From Alkalicoccobacillus murimartini (GTDB lineage: Bacteria; Bacillota; Bacilli; Bacillales; Bacillaceae_D), in NCBI RefSeq assembly GCF_030813245.1, contig NZ_JAUSUA010000001.1:930001-994000 (forward strand): a DNA stretch of 64,000 bases, written 5' to 3'. The notes under the pieces were generated by a model that saw only the letters and a list, made by a program, of their open reading frames with translations, was not told the origin of the DNA and ran no database searches. Of the stretch, positions 1 through 9,538 are shown in pieces. Position 1 is the first letter of the stretch. The number at the start of each line of letters is the position of its first letter. The translations under genes were made by a program, and so were the position numbers.

Positions 1-1737
1 AAGTCCGATTTCCTTTAATGCCTGAGCATAGATAGAAGCCACTGTTGTTTTTCCTGTTCCAGGAGATCCACTAAATACCGAGTGGAGCTGGACTGGCATC
101 GCTTGAAGGTTTTGCTCTCTACGTAATCGTTGTACCTCGGCATACGCAGTTAACTTGCTCACTTCATCCTTAACCTGTTGCAAGCCGACGAGTTCATGTA
201 ATTTTGAAAAGGCTAGCTGTCGATTGCTTTGATGACCCTGTTTAAAGTGATTAGCTTCTAATAAGACAAAATCTTCCTTTTCTTCTTGAAGAGCTTCTGA
301 TGCACCTTTTTCAAAAATGGCTTCTAATACTAGATTCTGAACGGTTCGAGCATTCCCAAATGTTTGATCCACTTGAGCGCGTTCAATCTCTTCACGCAAT
401 GAAACCAATGCCTCTTCTGTAAGGATAAAATCATTTTCAATTGCCATGTGCTCACTTATTTCAATGAGTTCATCTATGCTGTAATCAGGCAAATGGAGAT
501 GATTCTGTTCAGGGAATCGACTTCTCAGACCTGGATTTGAACGAAGGAACGTTCTCATTTCTTCAGGATATCCGGCCATGATCACTGCAAATGTTCCAGC
601 ATATTGACCACTAGTCATAGCTGACACCAAAGTATCAATAACCGTTTGCCCATAGTCATTCCCTGATGCATCTGCTCGCTTCAAGCTATATGCTTCGTCA
701 ATAAATAACACACCACCCGACGCTCGTTCTATCGCCTGAAGGGTCTGCTCTTCTGTTTGACCTACATATCCTGCCACAAGCTGTGAACGATCTACTTCTA
801 ATACCGATTCTTGTTTTAATAAACCTAGCTCATAATAGGTTTTAGCCAATAATCTAGCTATCGTTGTTTTTCCTGTACCTGGATTACCCGTTAAAATCAT
901 ATTCAGATTGATTCCATCCTTGGTCTTGTATCCAGAACGTTCTCTCTTTTTTTGATAGGTTAAAAATTGATAAAGCTTCTGAACACGTTTTTTGACCTCT
1001 GTTAAGCCAATCATCTCAGATAACTGATTCAGTGCAGATTCATCAACTGTGTTACCTGTGATTTTTTCTAACTGCTCCTGCCACTGTTTCTGGAGGACCT
1101 TTATCTCTTCTACAGCCTGCTTGAGCTCTTTAAACTGAGAAGCAGAGTAATAAACGCCATCTAGAGAATGCGCATAAGCCTCTGTCGTTTTAGCAATACG
1201 CAGAAAAGGATCTCGAAACTGGATAAAGAGATCCCATAATGCTTGGATCGTCTCTACTCGTTCTGGAACCACATCTTTTGCACTCTCTTGTATTTGACTA
1301 TATTGAGTCTTCAGCTTCTCCTCTGACTGGAAAAATTGTTCTGCTAGATGGTAATAGGCTTCTGCTGTTTTTCGCTTTGCTGAACCATGATCCGTCTCAC
1401 GTATAGAAGGATAATCTGAAGGCACAGCTACACGTACAAACTCATCTAGTAAGATTTCCACCTGCAAGGTCTGAGTCATGTTGTTTTTTGGATCGTATCG
1501 GTTTGCTTCATTGATCCACTCTGTAATTAATGAGTCCATTTTAGATAATCGATTAAATCGAACAAGTGCTAGATGAGACAATGCATCTGCATAAAGCTGA
1601 CTCTCTTCACTTTTCAGATGATCATCCCACTTTGAAAGGCTTCGCCACAATCTGGTCTCATCTAATTCCGTTCGACCCTCTTTAATTTCGACCATCCAGT
1701 TCTTTAATTCTTGAACTGATTCCATTGACTGTAGCAT
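1..1737 (-). CDS. Tandem-AAA ATPase of the SpoVK/CbxX-CfqX type (3' end missing)
   Basis: Runs off the left edge; 579 codons are visible. The start is the ATG at 1737, preceded by AAGGAGTG. After an N-terminal region of about 230 residues with no recognised motif comes a first AAA module with Walker A GNPGTGKTT (about residue 284) and GGVLFIDEAYSLKR. A second Walker A, GSPGTGKTT, lies at about residue 557, and the rest of module 2 is outside the window. The CbxX/CfqX-type AAA family includes the sporulation protein SpoVK, but SpoVK itself has one AAA module and is encoded separately in this window (34054-34998). This is therefore a two-module paralogue. Its role is unknown; a remodelling ATPase with a sporulation link is only inference. 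Confidence 0.85.
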   Translation of the reverse strand, partial: MLQSMESVQELKNWMVEIKEGRTELDETRLWRSLSKWDDHLKSEESQLYADALSHLALVRFNRLSKMDSLITEWINEANRYDPKNNMTQTLQVEILLDEFVRVAVPSDYPSIRETDHGSAKRKTAEAYYHLAEQFFQSEEKLKTQYSQIQESAKDVVPERVETIQALWDLFIQFRDPFLRIAKTTEAYAHSLDGVYYSASQFKELKQAVEEIKVLQKQWQEQLEKITGNTVDESALNQLSEMIGLTEVKKRVQKLYQFLTYQKKRERSGYKTKDGINLNMILTGNPGTGKTTIARLLAKTYYELGLLKQESVLEVDRSQLVAGYVGQTEEQTLQAIERASGGVLFIDEAYSLKRADASGNDYGQTVIDTLVSAMTSGQYAGTFAVIMAGYPEEMRTFLRSNPGLRSRFPEQNHLHLPDYSIDELIEISEHMAIENDFILTEEALVSLREEIERAQVDQTFGNARTVQNLVLEAIFEKGASEALQEEKEDFVLLEANHFKQGHQSNRQLAFSKLHELVGLQQVKDEVSKLTAYAEVQRLRREQNLQAMPVQLHSVFSGSPGTGKTTVASIYAQALKEIGL

Positions 1738-1829
1738 GTGCAACACTCCTTAACGCTCTACGTACATATTTATTTCACTATAGCAGAAATTTTTTTATTG
1801 CTAAAGAACAATACCTTTTCCTGTTCGGC

Positions 1830-1874
1830 AAAAAAGAAATCATCCACCCCAATAAGTCAGGATGAATGATTTCT
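1830..1874 (-). terminator. Rho-independent terminator after sspN
   Basis: Read on the minus strand, AGAAATCATTCATCC and GGATGATTTCT form an interrupted stem followed by a run of six T. It starts 5 nt beyond the sspN stop codon. Confidence 0.7.
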
Positions 1875-1878
1875 GTTG

Positions 1879-2019
1879 TTACCCTTTTGGTGGAACATAA
1901 TCGGGGTGTTGATTTGATTTTGTGTTCATGGTTTTACCCTTGTTAGAATCAGACTTCCTAGGTTGAGTTCCTAAATGATCCGGACGAAACTGCTGCCCTC
2001 TTTGATTAGGTTTGCTCAT
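1879..2019 (-). CDS. sspN: Small acid-soluble spore protein N (SspN)
   Basis: 46 residues beginning MSKPNQRGQQFRPDHLGTQP and ending DYVPPKG. The HLGTQPRK...NKGK...PDYVP pattern is that of the SspN family, minor spore-core proteins made in the forespore. I chose the ATG at 2019 because AGGAGGTG lies just upstream; a longer reading to 2067 adds a Cys/Arg-rich stretch unlike the family. In B. subtilis sspN also lies close to citB, so position supports the call, here with an RND exporter inserted between. No tlp gene follows. Confidence 0.88.
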   Translation of the reverse strand: MSKPNQRGQQFRPDHLGTQPRKSDSNKGKTMNTKSNQHPDYVPPKG

Positions 2020-2087
2020 ATGACACCTCCTACTAGATATACCATTAGGATGAGCAGTGCTGAACAATCCTATCCGCTAAATCAACC

Positions 2088-5000
2088 TTATTCGTCTTTA
2101 TCTTTGCGACGATTCTTCAGTAAATCTTCAAGCGCATCTAAAATCTCATCTTGAGATAAATTTGAATCATGGTCAGATTCCTTTTTAGATGGTTTATCTG
2201 GTTGATCAATGATTTGATCTTCAGTTGTTGTTTCCTGTTCTGAAGGCTCTTGAAGTTCAACCGGTTTTCTCTTCTCCTGTTCATGTTGGACGAGACTACT
2301 TGGTTCATTTACTTCATAAAAGTCACCTTCAACCGTCACATACTTCCGCTTCCTTCTTGTCTCTCCGTCTAATAAACTATAGATTACCGGAATGACAACC
2401 AATGTTAGGAACGTCCCACTAATTAAGCCACCAATAATTGCAACGGCCATTGGTTGCTGAAGTTCAGCACCTTCTCCAAATGCCAGAGCAAGTGGAACCA
2501 TCCCTAAAATTGTGGTTGCTGATGTCATGATAATTGGACGTGTCCGCAGTTGGACAGATTCGACCAGTGCATCATGTGTGGACATCCCTTTTGCTTTAAG
2601 TTGATTAACAAAATCAAGCATCACGATTCCGTTATTGACAACAATACCCAGCAGGATAATGAGTCCAATAAATGCGGTGATCCCAATAGCTGTTTGTGTA
2701 ACCACTAATGCAATCGACAATCCAATGACAACAAGTGGAACAGTAAACATGATAATAAATGGTAGTTTGAACGACTCGAATTGGGCAGCCATAATTAAAT
2801 AAATGAAGACAGCTGCTAAGACAATCGCTAAAATCATACTATTGATCGAATCATCTAGAATTTCCTGTTCACCACCATATGTAAACGTTGTGGTGTCCTC
2901 CAGTTCTAGATCATCAACAATCGTATTCACCGTGTTTGTAATATCACTTAAATTTGAGGATTGTGCGTACGTTATCGTAAATTCGACAGCACCCTCTTGA
3001 TTCATTCTCTGGATTGCTGCAGGACTTTCTCCTTCTTCGATACCTGCCACATCACTTAATACAATATATTCACCCTCAGAATTCCGAATGGTTAAATCCT
3101 CTAATTCAGAAATTGTTTCAGTCGCTTCCGACTCAAGCTGAACAATAACATCCAGAAACTGATTATTTTCTTCGATGACCGTTGCGGTTTCACCGCGAGT
3201 AGATGTATTGACCTGTTGGGCAATTTCACCAGGAGTCAGTAGATTCTCTCTAGCTGCTTCCTCATCAACCTCAATCACAATTTCAGGTACTTGTTCTTCA
3301 ATACTTAATGCGATATCTCTCACATTTTGCTCTGAATCCAATTCGTCTTGTAACTCTTCTGCCTGCTCATATAACCTTGTTTGATCGCTATCGGTTATCG
3401 TAAACTGTAGCGTATTAGCTTCCCCACCAAAAGCAGCTGAAGAAGTAAAGGCACGGATTTCTGCATCAGAATCTGCACGCTCTAATTCACGCTCAATCGA
3501 TTCCACAAATTCAGCCGAACTTTGAGTTCGATCATCCTGATCAACCAGAGATACTGTAATATCAGCCGTATAGCTTGATTGATTGCCACCCATCGCTTGA
3601 TTGTCACCTGAACCCGCTGAACTTACATAATTCTCGATCTCACGGTAATCATCTAACACCGATTCAATCGATTCAACCGCCTCTTGGGTACGCTCTAAAC
3701 TCGTTCCCGGCTCCATTTCAACTTCAATAGTAAAGCTGCCTTGGTCGCTGTCTGGAATCAGTTCAGTACCAACTGTTGTTAAGCCACCTATCCCAACTAG
3801 TAATAGTAAAAAGGTCATAAATAATACAGCAATTCGGTGCTTAAGTACCCAAATCGTTGACCCTCTAAGCCAGCTCATCATTGGTGACTTACGTCTCTTT
3901 TCTTCTGATGATTCATTTGGCATTTTAAGTAATCGACTTGCAAGCATAGGTACGACCGTCATCGCCACTAGCAAAGAAGCTAATAAACTAAATGAAACAG
4001 TGTAAGCAAGCTCTTTAAATAAATCACCTACAATGCCACTGATAAATACAATTGGTAAGAAAACAGAGATTGTTGTTAATGTTGATGCAATGATTGCTCC
4101 ACTTACTTCTTTTGTGCCATCAAATGCGGCTTGCTTAGGTTCTTTTTTCATTGATAAATGCCTGTATATATTCTCAATCACAACAATGGCATTATCGACA
4201 AGCATTCCAATACCTAAAGCTAAGCCACCAAGACTCATAATATTCAACCCTATATCGGCAAAAAACATAAAACCAAACGTCACTATCACTGAAAATGGAA
4301 TAGCTATTCCTACTATGAATGGTGTTTTCAAATTTCTAAGGAAAAAAAGTAAAACAACCATTGCGAGTAGCCCACCAAATATCAGTGCACTTGTCACACT
4401 ATCAATAGAAGCTGAAATAAATTCCCCTTCATCGTATAGAACCGCTGTATCTAAATCTTCATAGGTGGATTCAAGTAAGAGTTCATCTATGCGATCATTC
4501 ACCGCATTTGATATTTGAACGGTATTCGCACCGGATTCGGGCATAATGCTAAGCTGAATCGCTTCTTGCTGATTCGAACGAGTGATCACCTGCTGATCCT
4601 CGAGCTCAACACTTACATTAGCCACATCATTTAACGTGATTTCAGCATCAGTAATTGAACTGCCTACCACTACATTCTCTAAGTCTTCAACATTATTTAA
4701 TTCACTAATGACTCGAGTCGTTAAACTCAAATCATCACGGATAACTGTTCCCCCAGGCAAAGAGATGTCACTGGCCTGAATCGTTGAAACAATATCACTT
4801 TGACTTAATCCAGCCTCTTCTAGTTCAGATTGGATTAGCTCTACCTGAATCTCTTCTGTCAAACTCCCACTTTCACCAACACTGGCTACTCCTGGAACTT
4901 TCAATAATTCATCTTCAAGATCTTTTACTTGATCTTGAAAATCAATTAAATCATCGTTTGACGTTACAGCCATTTGAATCATTGGCATCATGGATGGATC

Positions 5001-5381
5001 GAACTTTACAAAGCTCGGTTCATTCGCATCACTTGGTAAGTTAGCACTTCTGATCGTATTAATAATGTCTAATTCCACATCATTAATGTTCGTCGACCAA
5101 TCGAATTCAAGAATAATCATCGATGTGCCTTCCGTTGAATTTGAAGTCATGTTTTTTAATCCCGAAGTTGTAGCTAATTGCTGTTCTAATGGGATGGTAA
5201 CCGTATCTTCTATTTCGTTCGGATTCACATCACTATAACTTGTTATGACAGCAGCAACTGGAGGATTAATCTCCGGAAAAAGCTGTAGAGGCAGCCGTGA
5301 TATGGAAACAATACCGATAATAATAAATAATATCATCCCCACTATCGTAAAAACTGGCCTTTTAATTGAAAAATTGATCAT
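2088..5381 (-). CDS. swrC: RND-family multidrug/surfactin-type exporter (SwrC-like)
   Basis: 1097 residues with AcrB/SwrC architecture: N-terminal transmembrane helix (about 10-30), large extracellular domain, TM block around 330-490 with GIGMLVDNAIVVIENI (the acidic TM4 proton-relay motif), second extracellular domain, and a final TM block from about 855 to 1010. SwrC of B. subtilis exports surfactin and other amphiphiles; Gram-positive homologues work without an outer-membrane channel. The extracellular domains are markedly acidic. After the last helix there is a charged, Glu/Asp/Lys-rich tail of about 90 residues with no family motif. The start ATG follows GGAGGAGC. The gene lies alone between sspN and citB. 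Membrane location is secure; the substrate is not. Confidence 0.88.
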   Translation of the reverse strand: MINFSIKRPVFTIVGMILFIIIGIVSISRLPLQLFPEINPPVAAVITSYSDVNPNEIEDTVTIPLEQQLATTSGLKNMTSNSTEGTSMIILEFDWSTNINDVELDIINTIRSANLPSDANEPSFVKFDPSMMPMIQMAVTSNDDLIDFQDQVKDLEDELLKVPGVASVGESGSLTEEIQVELIQSELEEAGLSQSDIVSTIQASDISLPGGTVIRDDLSLTTRVISELNNVEDLENVVVGSSITDAEITLNDVANVSVELEDQQVITRSNQQEAIQLSIMPESGANTVQISNAVNDRIDELLLESTYEDLDTAVLYDEGEFISASIDSVTSALIFGGLLAMVVLLFFLRNLKTPFIVGIAIPFSVIVTFGFMFFADIGLNIMSLGGLALGIGMLVDNAIVVIENIYRHLSMKKEPKQAAFDGTKEVSGAIIASTLTTISVFLPIVFISGIVGDLFKELAYTVSFSLLASLLVAMTVVPMLASRLLKMPNESSEEKRRKSPMMSWLRGSTIWVLKHRIAVLFMTFLLLLVGIGGLTTVGTELIPDSDQGSFTIEVEMEPGTSLERTQEAVESIESVLDDYREIENYVSSAGSGDNQAMGGNQSSYTADITVSLVDQDDRTQSSAEFVESIERELERADSDAEIRAFTSSAAFGGEANTLQFTITDSDQTRLYEQAEELQDELDSEQNVRDIALSIEEQVPEIVIEVDEEAARENLLTPGEIAQQVNTSTRGETATVIEENNQFLDVIVQLESEATETISELEDLTIRNSEGEYIVLSDVAGIEEGESPAAIQRMNQEGAVEFTITYAQSSNLSDITNTVNTIVDDLELEDTTTFTYGGEQEILDDSINSMILAIVLAAVFIYLIMAAQFESFKLPFIIMFTVPLVVIGLSIALVVTQTAIGITAFIGLIILLGIVVNNGIVMLDFVNQLKAKGMSTHDALVESVQLRTRPIIMTSATTILGMVPLALAFGEGAELQQPMAVAIIGGLISGTFLTLVVIPVIYSLLDGETRRKRKYVTVEGDFYEVNEPSSLVQHEQEKRKPVELQEPSEQETTTEDQIIDQPDKPSKKESDHDSNLSQDEILDALEDLLKNRRKDKDE

Positions 5382-5506
5382 GTATGCTGCTCCTCCATCT
5401 TCCTATTGTCATTTTTGTATGTATGTAGTAATGAACACACTAATTCAGTCATTATATTCCCTCTTTTTAAAACAAGAAACCTTTTCTACCGTGTCAATTA
5501 TATGAA

Positions 5507-5534
5507 CAAAAAACAGCCTGTTAAAAACAGGCTG
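5507..5534 (-). terminator. Terminator after citB
   Basis: On the minus strand CAGCCTGTT/AACAGGCTG form a perfect 9-bp stem with a 3-nt loop followed by seven T, 16 nt beyond the citB stop. Confidence 0.85.
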
Positions 5535-5549
5535 CTTCTATTGTGCTTA

Positions 5550-8261
5550 TTAAGCAAGTTTACTACGTAAAACCATTGGTAGAATTCCACCGTGGCGGTA
5601 GTAATCAACATCTACGTCACTATCAAAACGAACAAGCGCTTCAAATGTCGTAACGTTTCCGTCTAAGTCTGTTGCTGTTACCGTCACATGCTCACGAGGT
5701 TTTACTTCATTCGTGATATCAACACTAATCGCTTCTTTACCGGTTAAGCCTAGAGATTCTGCCGTGTCTCCATCTTTAAATTGCAATGGAAGTACACCCA
5801 TTAGAACGAGGTTACTACGGTGAATACGCTCATAGCTTTCTGCGATAACCGTTTTGATTCCAAGTAGATTCGTTCCTTTAGCCGCCCAGTCTCTTGAGCT
5901 TCCCATTCCATAATCCTTACCTGCAAGAATAGCAAGGCCTGTCTGGGTTTCTTTGTATTTCATTGCCGCATCATAAATAGGCATCACTTCATCCGTTGGC
6001 CAGTAAGTAGTGAATCCACCTTCTGTACCTGGAGCTACTTCATTACGAATACGGATGTTAGCAAATGTTCCACGCATCATCACTTCATGGTGTCCACGAC
6101 GAGAACCATATGAGTTAAAGTTACGAGGCTCAACACCCTTATCGATTAAGTATTTCCCTGCTGGCGTTGTTTTACCAATCGCACCTGCTGGTGAAATGTG
6201 ATCCGTTGTAACGGAATCACCAAATTTACAAATGACTCGTAAATCAGAAAGTGACTCAATCGTACCAGGCTCCTGCGTTAATCCTTCAAAATAAGGAGGG
6301 TCCGCAATGTATGTGGAATCCGCATCCCATTTGTATAGAGAATCATCTGTTGTTTCAATTTCGTTCCAACGCTGATTAGCAGTGAATACATCCGCATATT
6401 GCTCTTTAAACAACTCTGGTGTCACTGTTTCAGCGACAACTTTTTTAACTTCGTCCGTTGTTGGCCAGATGTCTTTGAAATAGACGTCTTTTCCATTCTT
6501 GTCTTTTCCAAGTGAATCATTTTTAAGATCCACATCTACATTACCAGCAATAGCATACGCCACAACTAACGGTGGAGAAGCTAGATAGTTTGCTTTAACA
6601 AGTGGGTGGATACGTCCTTCAAAGTTACGGTTACCAGATAATACTGAAGTAACAGTCAAGTCGTTAGCAGAGATCGCATCTTCAACCTCAGGCTCAAGTG
6701 GCCCCGAGTTCCCAATACATGTTGTACAGCCATAACCAACATTATTAAATCCTAATGTGTCCATATATGATTGCAGACCTGCTTTAGCTAAGTAACCTGT
6801 TACAACCTTAGAACCTGGTGCAAGTGATGTCTTAACGTATTCAGGAACTGTAAGTCCAAGCTCAACTGCTTTCTTCGCAACAAGACCTGCCCCAAGCATT
6901 ACGTATGGGTTAGACGTGTTTGTGCAGCTTGTGATCGCAGCAATCGCAATGGCACCAGTTTTCATGCTTGTTGTACGACCATCTTTATATTCAACATCAA
7001 CTACTTTGTTGAATTCTTTTTTATCAAGACCAAGACCTTGAGTACCAGATGGAGCTACAACTGCCTTATGGAATTGTGACTGCATATCTGTCAGTTTAAT
7101 CAAATCCTGTGGACGTTTTGGTCCAGATAGATTTGCTTCAATTTCAGATAAGTCAACTTCTAAAATATCTGTGTACGTTGGATCTGGTGTTTCACCCGGT
7201 ACGTAGAATAGTCCATTGGCTTTGCTGTAGTCTTCAACAAGCTTAATTTGCTTTTCTTCACGACCAGTTAGTCTCATGTAATCAAGTGCCTCACTGTCAA
7301 CTGGGAAGAACCCACATGTTGCACCGTATTCAGGAGCCATGTTAGAAATGGTTGCACGATCAGCTAAAGGCATTTCAGAAAGACCTGGACCGAAGAATTC
7401 AACAAACTTTCCAACTACTTTTTTCTCACGAAGTACTTGTGTTACTTTAAGAGCAACATCAGTCGCTGTGGTACCGCTTGCTAAATTACCAACAAACTTT
7501 ACTCCAACCACTTCTGGAACTGGGAAGTATGATGGCTGTCCAAGCATTCCTGCTTCAGCTTCAATTCCTCCAACACCCCAACCAAGGACTCCAATACCAT
7601 TAATCATTGTAGTATGAGAATCTGTACCAACTAGTGTGTCAGGGAACGCAACGGTCTCGTCTCCTTGTTTCACTGCTTGTACAACATTAGCTAGATATTC
7701 TAAGTTCACTTGGTGAACAATACCTGTAGCTGGTGGTACTGCTTGATAATTATCAAACGCTTTTTTTGCCCAGTTTAGAAACTCATAGCGTTCTTCATTA
7801 CGTTCGAATTCAAGATTCATATTAAATGCTAATGAATCATCTGTACCAAATTTATCAACCTGTACAGAGTGATCAATAACTAGATCAACTGGGATTTCCG
7901 GATTAATTTGCGCTGGATCTCCACCCATTTTAGCCATTGCCTGTCTGAGGGCAGCCAAATCAACAACTGCTGGAACTCCTGTAAAGTCTTGTAGAATAAC
8001 ACGTGCTGGTTTAAATGGAACATCGATTTCTTGCTGACCAGATGTACCCCATTTCGCCAAATTTTCTACGTGCTCTTTTTTGATTACGTAATCATCATAT
8101 TGACGCAGAACAGATTCAAGGAGCACTCTCACTGAAAATGGTAGCTTGCTTACTTGGCCTATTCCTGCCTTCTCTAGAGCTTCAAGTGCATAATAGTGAT
8201 ATGTTTCTCCCTCGCTCTGAAAGGAAGAACGTGCATTAAATACATCATTGCTTTTTGACAT
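5550..8261 (-). CDS. citB: Aconitate hydratase (aconitase A)
   Basis: 903 residues, the normal length for bacterial AcnA/CitB. It interconverts citrate and isocitrate in the TCA cycle in the cytoplasm; the apo-enzyme of this family can also bind RNA. The three [4Fe-4S] cysteines are visible in TSCTNTSNP and [12 protein letters not shown], and the C-terminal swivel domain contains [14 protein letters not shown]. Start ATG lies behind GGAGGGTC. The gene is monocistronic, with its own terminator and a promoter at 8285-8313. sspP diverges from it, as next to citB in B. subtilis. Confidence 0.97.
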   Translation of the reverse strand: MSKSNDVFNARSSFQSEGETYHYYALEALEKAGIGQVSKLPFSVRVLLESVLRQYDDYVIKKEHVENLAKWGTSGQQEIDVPFKPARVILQDFTGVPAVVDLAALRQAMAKMGGDPAQINPEIPVDLVIDHSVQVDKFGTDDSLAFNMNLEFERNEERYEFLNWAKKAFDNYQAVPPATGIVHQVNLEYLANVVQAVKQGDETVAFPDTLVGTDSHTTMINGIGVLGWGVGGIEAEAGMLGQPSYFPVPEVVGVKFVGNLASGTTATDVALKVTQVLREKKVVGKFVEFFGPGLSEMPLADRATISNMAPEYGATCGFFPVDSEALDYMRLTGREEKQIKLVEDYSKANGLFYVPGETPDPTYTDILEVDLSEIEANLSGPKRPQDLIKLTDMQSQFHKAVVAPSGTQGLGLDKKEFNKVVDVEYKDGRTTSMKTGAIAIAAITSCTNTSNPYVMLGAGLVAKKAVELGLTVPEYVKTSLAPGSKVVTGYLAKAGLQSYMDTLGFNNVGYGCTTCIGNSGPLEPEVEDAISANDLTVTSVLSGNRNFEGRIHPLVKANYLASPPLVVAYAIAGNVDVDLKNDSLGKDKNGKDVYFKDIWPTTDEVKKVVAETVTPELFKEQYADVFTANQRWNEIETTDDSLYKWDADSTYIADPPYFEGLTQEPGTIESLSDLRVICKFGDSVTTDHISPAGAIGKTTPAGKYLIDKGVEPRNFNSYGSRRGHHEVMMRGTFANIRIRNEVAPGTEGGFTTYWPTDEVMPIYDAAMKYKETQTGLAILAGKDYGMGSSRDWAAKGTNLLGIKTVIAESYERIHRSNLVLMGVLPLQFKDGDTAESLGLTGKEAISVDITNEVKPREHVTVTATDLDGNVTTFEALVRFDSDVDVDYYRHGGILPMVLRSKLA

Positions 8262-8284
8262 GTTAGACCCTCCTTCTCCAAACT

Positions 8285-8313
8285 ATCTTACCTTAAATCG
8301 ACAATATTGTCTA
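8285..8313 (-). promoter_or_regulatory. Sigma-A promoter of citB
   Basis: Minus strand: -35 TAGACA (8308-8313), 17-nt spacer, -10 TAAGAT (8285-8290), 24 nt before the start codon. Confidence 0.65.
8300..8311. promoter_or_regulatory. Palindrome overlapping the citB -35 box
   Basis: GACAATATTGTC is a perfect 12-nt palindrome covering part of the citB -35 box and spacer. Its position suits an operator. B. subtilis citB is controlled by CcpC and CodY, but this sequence is not a clear match to either published motif as I know them, so the regulator is left open. Confidence 0.4.
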
Positions 8314-8327
8314 AACGTGCGACTGCT

Positions 8328-8343
8328 TAGAAAGCGCTTTAAT
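8328..8343. promoter_or_regulatory. cre-like site upstream of the citB promoter
   Basis: TAGAAAGCGCTTTAAT matches 14 of 16 positions of the CcpA consensus WTGNAARCGNWWWCAW, and its AAAGCGCTTT core is a perfect palindrome. It lies 15 nt upstream of the citB -35 box. Confidence 0.45.
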
Positions 8344-8458
8344 ATATGTGGTTTCGCTCCCCTTAAATAGAATAGCAAAAAAAGGACAGATTAGAAACCA
8401 TTTTGACGTAAATACTAAAATGAAGACATTAAACTTTTAAACATTAGGAGGATGCTTT

Positions 8459-8596
8459 GTGACAGAACACCATAATGCAAAGGACAGTAGAAGAAACGCT
8501 GGAAAAGAAAGACGCTCCGGTCAGCCTGAACCACTAAGCGGATCAAAAAAGGTTAAAAAATCGAATCATGTCAACCAAACCAACGGGGAAGGCTAA
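8459..8596 (+). CDS. sspP: Small acid-soluble spore protein P (SspP)
   Basis: 45 residues with a GTG start, too short for a standard ORF list. The central GQPEPLSGSKKVKKSNH is the hallmark of SspP (formerly CotL), a minor SASP of the spore core. AGGAGG at 8446-8451 sits 7 nt before the GTG; an ATG at 8452 is out of frame. It diverges from citB as in B. subtilis, but the usual partner sspO is not seen next to it. Expression in the forespore is expected from the family; I could not assign a sigma-G promoter with confidence. Confidence 0.88.
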   Translation: MTEHHNAKDSRRNAGKERRSGQPEPLSGSKKVKKSNHVNQTNGEG

Positions 8597-8683
8597 CTCA
8601 CCCCTTACAATCGGGCGTTTTGGCAGTCCAATATGAACCCATCGCATATGATGTACCATCCGTATAACAAGGAGGTGCTTTAT

Positions 8684-8770
8684 ATGGGTGGGTACGAAAA
8701 AAGTAGTGGATTTGCACTAATCGTTGTGCTTTTCATTTTGCTAGTAATTGTTGGAGCGAGCTGGCTATAA
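8684..8770 (+). CDS. YjcZ-family micro-protein, sporulation-associated
   Basis: Only 28 residues: MGGYEKSSG followed by one hydrophobic helix (FALIVVLFILLVIVGAS) and WL. This matches the very short YjcZ-type family, found in multiple copies in spore formers. AAGGAGGTG at 8669-8677 lies 6 nt before the ATG. It is 87 nt downstream of sspP on the same strand and precedes a strong terminator, so the two may share a transcript. A membrane-inserted peptide is likely; its function is unknown. Confidence 0.75.
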   Translation: MGGYEKSSGFALIVVLFILLVIVGASWL

Positions 8771-8798
8771 AATGTGATGAAATAGCGTTATATATAGT

Positions 8799-8835
8799 AA
8801 AAGGAGAGGACGCAGCTGATGCGACCTCTCCTTTT
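8799..8835. terminator. Bidirectional terminator between the yjcZ-like gene and the convergent small gene
   Basis: AAAAGGAGAGG and CCTCTCCTTTT form a perfect 11-bp stem. It can serve the plus-strand yjcZ-like gene and the minus-strand gene ending at 8846. Confidence 0.75.
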
Positions 8836-8845
8836 GTGTACCGAT

Positions 8846-9040
8846 TTATTGTGACCATCCTGGCTCATATGTATAAATGGTTACTCCATGATGCCTTGCT
8901 TTGCCTCGAAAATGTTTTAAATCATCTGCATCCATTAATACTTCTCTAAACAATAGAAAATCTGCCTTTTCTACACTTACATCTGCTCTAGATCCTGTGC
9001 GCAGTTCTTCTAATAGAGAAATTGCTTGCTCTTTTGTCAT
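8846..9040 (-). CDS. Small conserved-looking protein, function unknown
   Basis: 64 residues, MTKEQAISLLEELRTG...HFRGKARHHGVTIYTYEPGWSQ. I do not recognise the family. The composition is soluble, helical at the N-terminus and probably beta-rich at the C-terminus. The ATG at 9040 is preferred over the in-frame GTG at 9049, because that GTG lies inside the ribosome-binding stretch AGGTGGAG. The gene is monocistronic, divergent from the acetyltransferase at 9097, and ends at a shared terminator. Confidence 0.6.
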   Translation of the reverse strand: MTKEQAISLLEELRTGSRADVSVEKADFLLFREVLMDADDLKHFRGKARHHGVTIYTYEPGWSQ

Positions 9041-9096
9041 TGTCTCCACCTATTTCTATGTTATTCTAAGATTATCTTAGTAGAGGATGTGTTAAC

Positions 9097-9495
9097 ATGC
9101 AACTAACCTATCACGTAAATGCTCCCGTAACAGCGATAGAAATGGCAGAAGTGTTCAAATCATCAGGGATCAAAAGACCGGTAGATGATCTTGCTAGAAT
9201 AGAGGCTATGCTTGATGCTAGTCCGTTAGTTATTTCTGTCCGGGACCAAGATCGATTAGTGGGCATCGCTCGTTCTTTAACAGACTTCTGTTACTGCTGT
9301 TACCTATCTGACTTAGCTGTTTCAAAAGAATATCAAGCTGCTGGAATTGGTAGCGCTCTACTAGACGCAACCAAAAAAGAAATCGGTGAACAATGCGCCT
9401 TAATTCTTTTATCTGCTCCTGGAGCCATGGACTATTATCCGAAAGTTGGATTTCAACACGCATCCAATGCTTTTATAATTCCACGAAATCGCTAA
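9097..9495 (+). CDS. GNAT-family N-acetyltransferase
   Basis: 132 residues. The GNAT fold is indicated by the central strand YLSDLAVSKEYQAAGIGSALL, whose Q/RxxGxG/A-like segment EYQAAGIG is the acetyl-CoA pyrophosphate loop, and by a C-terminal YYPKVGFQ. Enzymes of this type move an acetyl group from acetyl-CoA to an amine; the substrate cannot be read from sequence. AGAGGATG precedes the ATG. Confidence 0.8.
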   Translation: MQLTYHVNAPVTAIEMAEVFKSSGIKRPVDDLARIEAMLDASPLVISVRDQDRLVGIARSLTDFCYCCYLSDLAVSKEYQAAGIGSALLDATKKEIGEQCALILLSAPGAMDYYPKVGFQHASNAFIIPRNR

Positions 9496-9538
9496 TATAA
9501 AAAGTTGAATAGAATTACTTAGAAAGGATGACCTCTAA

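Noticed and set aside
4033-4464. 143-residue plus-strand reading inside the RND gene
   Set aside because: Antisense shadow of the exporter's coding frame, low complexity and no ribosome-binding site.
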